Origin: Cedecea neteri
GTDB lineage: Bacteria > Pseudomonadota > Gammaproteobacteria > Enterobacterales > Enterobacteriaceae
NCBI RefSeq assembly: GCF_000757825.1
Contig: NZ_CP009451.1
Span: 1,736,001 to 1,800,000, forward strand
Reading direction: 5' to 3'
Length of the DNA: 64,000 bases
The translations under genes were made by a program, and so were the position numbers. Below, one piece after another: positions 61,404 through 64,000 of the stretch. How positions within the stretch are numbered: the first letter of the stretch is position 1; the number at the start of each line of letters is the position of its first letter. The notes beneath the pieces are model-generated. The model made no database searches. It had not been told where the DNA came from and saw only the letters and a program-made list of their open reading frames with translations.

Positions 61404-64000
61404 ATGAGTCCAGCTTTACCAGAGCAGTTTGCCAACACCACCGAACCCGAGATTTCCGGCCAGCCGGACTATCCAAACAGTTGGCAGGAAGCCGAACTTA
61501 ACTGCGCGGACATCAAGTCGCACTTAGATACTTTCCAGAAATGGCTGGGTACGGCCTTTGATAGCGGCATTTCCGCTGAACGGCTGATTGAAGCCCGCAC
61601 CGAATTTATCGATCAGCTGCTGCAGCGGCTGTGGATAGCTTACGGCTTTGCCGATGTTCCGGAAGCCGCGCTGGTTGCCGTGGGCGGCTATGGTCGCGCC
61701 GAGCTACACCCGCTGTCGGATATCGACCTGCTGATCCTGAGCCGCAAGCGGCTGACCGATGCCCAGGCGCAAAAAATCGGCGAGCTGCTGACCCTGCTTT
61801 GGGACGTGAAGCTGGAAGTCGGCCACAGCGTACGCACGCTGGAAGAGTGCCTGCTGGAAGGCTTATCAGACCTGACGGTGGCCACCAACCTTATCGAGTC
61901 TCGCCTGTTAATTGGCGACGTGGCCCTGTTCCTTGAACTCCAGAAACATATATTCAGTGAAGGCTTCTGGCCGTCGGCGAAGTTTTTTGCCGCCAAGGTT
62001 GAAGAGCAAAACGAGCGTCACCAGCGCTACCACGGCACCAGCTACAATCTTGAACCCGATATTAAAAGCAGCCCCGGCGGCCTGCGTGATATTCACACGC
62101 TGCAGTGGGTGGCCCGCCGCCACTTCGGTGCGACCTCAATGGGGGAAATGGTCGATTTTGGCTTCCTGACCGAAGCGGAGCGCAAAGAGCTTGATGAATG
62201 CCAGCATTTGCTGTGGCGCATTCGCTTTGCTCTGCACCTCGAGGTTAATCGCTACGATAACCGCCTGCTGTTTGACCGCCAGCTTAGCGTGGCCCAGCGC
62301 CTGCACTACAGCGGCGAGGGCAACGAGCCGGTCGAACACATGATGAAGGATTTCTACCGCGTTACCCGCCGCGTGGGCGAGCTGAACCAGATGCTTCTGC
62401 AGCTGTTCGACGAAGCTATTCTGGCGCTTGATGCCAGCGAAAAACCACGTCCGCTGGACGATGATTTCCAGCTGCGCGGCACGCTCATCGATTTGCGGGA
62501 CGAAACTCTGTTCATGCGCGAACCGCAGGCTATCCTGCGCATGTTCTACATGATGGTACGAAATCGCGACATCACCGGCATTTACTCAACCACCCTGCGC
62601 CATCTTCGCCACGCCCGCCGTCACCTGACCCAGCCGCTTTGCTATATTCCGGAAGCCCGCGAGCTGTTCCTCGTGATGCTGCGTCATCCTGGCGCGGTAA
62701 GCCGTGCGCTGCTGCCAATGCATCGCCATAGCGTGCTGTGGGCCTATATGCCGCAGTGGTCGCACATCGTCGGCCAGATGCAGTTCGACCTGTTCCACGC
62801 CTACACGGTGGACGAACACACCATTCGCGTCCTGCAAAAGCTGGAAAGCTTCGCCAAAGAAGAAACACGCTCGAAGCACCCGCTGTGCGTCGATCTGTGG
62901 CCTCGCCTGTCGCACCCGGAGCTGATCTTAATCGCCGCGCTGTTCCACGACATCGCCAAAGGGCGAGGCGGCGATCATTCCGTGCTGGGAGCGCAGGACG
63001 TTCTTAAGTTTGCCGAACTTCACGGGCTGAACTCGCGGGAAACCCAACTGGTTGCCTGGCTGGTTCGTCAGCACCTGCTGATGTCCGTCACCGCCCAGCG
63101 TCGTGATATTCAGGATCCGGAAGTCATCAAGCAGTTTGCCGAAGAAGTTCAGACCGAAAACCGGCTGCGCTACCTGGTCTGCCTGACGGTCGCAGATATC
63201 TGCGCAACCAACGAAACGCTGTGGAACAGCTGGAAGCAAAGCCTGCTGCGTGAGCTGTACTTCGCTACCGAAAAGCAGCTGCGCCGCGGGATGCAGAACA
63301 GCCCTGACATGCGCGAACGCGTCCGCCACCACCAGCTTCAGGCGCTTGCACTGCTGCGGATGGATAATATCAACGAGGAAGCCCTGCACCATATCTGGGC
63401 GCGCTGCCGGGCCAACTATTTTGTTCGCCATACGCCAAACCAGATAGCCTGGCATGCACGTCATTTGTTGAAGCACGATCTCAGTCAGCCGATGATCCTG
63501 CTTAGCCCACAGGCAACGCGCGGCGGCACGGAGATCTTTATCTGGAGCCCGGACAGGCCTTATCTGTTTGCCGCCGTCTGCGCCGAACTCGACCGCCGTA
63601 ACCTCAGCGTGCACGACGCGCAGATCTTCACGACCCGTGACGGCATGGCGATGGACACCTTTATCGTGCTCGAACCCGACGGCAGCCCGCTGTCGATTGA
63701 CCGACACAATATTATTCGTCACAGCCTTGAGCAAGCGATCACCCAGACGACCTGGCAGCCGCCGCAGCCTCGTCGCCAGTCGGCAAAACTGCGCCACTTT
63801 ACCGTCGATACCGAAGTCAATTTCCTGCCAACCCACACCGACCGGCGTACGTTTCTTGAGCTGATTGCGCTCGATCAGCCTGGCCTGCTGGCGAGGGTGG
63901 GTGAAGTGTTTGCCGACCTCGGGATTTCGCTCTATGGGGCGAGAATTACGACAATTGGTGAGCGAGTAGAAGATTTATTTATAATCGCGACCGCAGACCG
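61404..64000 (+). CDS. glnD: Bifunctional uridylyltransferase/uridylyl-removing enzyme GlnD (partial, 3' end beyond window)
   Basis: The first 865 codons of an enzyme of about 890 residues are present with no stop. The nucleotidyltransferase motif [17 protein letters not shown] lies near residue 95-110, the HD hydrolase motif [15 protein letters not shown] near residue 515, and two C-terminal ACT domains sense glutamine. GlnD adds UMP to the PII proteins GlnB and GlnK when nitrogen is scarce and removes it when glutamine is high. This is relevant to the nitrogen-scavenging hpx genes at the other end of the window. The start ATG at 61404 overlaps the end of the map terminator region. Confidence 0.96.
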   Translation, partial: MSPALPEQFANTTEPEISGQPDYPNSWQEAELNCADIKSHLDTFQKWLGTAFDSGISAERLIEARTEFIDQLLQRLWIAYGFADVPEAALVAVGGYGRAELHPLSDIDLLILSRKRLTDAQAQKIGELLTLLWDVKLEVGHSVRTLEECLLEGLSDLTVATNLIESRLLIGDVALFLELQKHIFSEGFWPSAKFFAAKVEEQNERHQRYHGTSYNLEPDIKSSPGGLRDIHTLQWVARRHFGATSMGEMVDFGFLTEAERKELDECQHLLWRIRFALHLEVNRYDNRLLFDRQLSVAQRLHYSGEGNEPVEHMMKDFYRVTRRVGELNQMLLQLFDEAILALDASEKPRPLDDDFQLRGTLIDLRDETLFMREPQAILRMFYMMVRNRDITGIYSTTLRHLRHARRHLTQPLCYIPEARELFLVMLRHPGAVSRALLPMHRHSVLWAYMPQWSHIVGQMQFDLFHAYTVDEHTIRVLQKLESFAKEETRSKHPLCVDLWPRLSHPELILIAALFHDIAKGRGGDHSVLGAQDVLKFAELHGLNSRETQLVAWLVRQHLLMSVTAQRRDIQDPEVIKQFAEEVQTENRLRYLVCLTVADICATNETLWNSWKQSLLRELYFATEKQLRRGMQNSPDMRERVRHHQLQALALLRMDNINEEALHHIWARCRANYFVRHTPNQIAWHARHLLKHDLSQPMILLSPQATRGGTEIFIWSPDRPYLFAAVCAELDRRNLSVHDAQIFTTRDGMAMDTFIVLEPDGSPLSIDRHNIIRHSLEQAITQTTWQPPQPRRQSAKLRHFTVDTEVNFLPTHTDRRTFLELIALDQPGLLARVGEVFADLGISLYGARITTIGERVEDLFIIATAD

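Noticed and set aside
62928-63836. A 302-codon open frame on the minus strand
   Set aside because: It is antisense to glnD, which continues in frame with full similarity across this region.

Overview
This 64 kb window is enterobacterial chromosome. From about 12.1 kb to the right edge it follows the E. coli 0.2-minute region almost gene for gene, shown in the opposite orientation: dnaQ, rnhA, gloB, mltD, dkgB, an rrn operon, gmhB, metNIQ, rcsF, proS, tilS, ldcC, accA, dnaE, the lpx/bam block, dxr, frr, pyrH, tsf, rpsB, map and glnD. Protein lengths and catalytic-residue positions match the enterobacterial proteins closely. The GC-rich coding sequence, the hpx purine-catabolism cluster, an MFS/yafC pair and a cytochrome c gene next to tilS point to a Klebsiella/Enterobacter/Cedecea-type member of the Enterobacteriaceae rather than E. 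coli K-12. I cannot name the genus from the sequence alone.

Layout. (1) 1-12 kb is accessory nitrogen metabolism. It holds hpxK (cut by the left edge) and hpxJ, the RpiR regulator hpxU, and the divergent oxamate/oxalurate operon hpxWXYZ. A highly structured non-coding block of about 350 bp follows. Then come the allantoin operon hpxSAB (GntR regulator, racemase, allantoinase), a divergent NCS1 permease and an EamA-family permease. Together these would import allantoin, interconvert its enantiomers, open the ring, cut allantoate to ureidoglycine, transaminate that to oxalurate, and break oxalurate and oxamate down further. (2) 12-21 kb holds tRNA-Asp, dnaQ/rnhA, yafS, gloB, mltD, a methyltransferase, yafD, an MFS transporter, yafC and dkgB. 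(3) 21.5-27.4 kb is a complete rRNA operon on the minus strand: promoters P1 and P2, 16S, tRNA-Ile, tRNA-Ala, 23S, 5S, tRNA-Asp and terminator. (4) 27.4-36.5 kb holds gmhB, methionine uptake (metNIQ with a MetJ box), rcsF-trmO, proS, nlpE, arfB-yaeQ and yaeP-rof. (5) 36-60.2 kb is a long minus-strand block of essential genes running from rpsB, tsf, pyrH and frr through isoprenoid and phospholipid synthesis, the outer-membrane and lipid A genes, dnaE and accA to ldcC, tilS and a small cytochrome c. (6) map and glnD are on the plus strand, with glnD cut by the right edge.

I found no prophage, CRISPR array, insertion sequence or clear pseudogene. The least explained features are the nested inverted-repeat block between the two hpx operons, the vestigial 5S fragments after rrf, an insertion in the Ile-Ala spacer, a full-length 127-bp ERIC element between frr and dxr, an AT-rich 3' half of gloB, and candidate operators for both hpx regulators.
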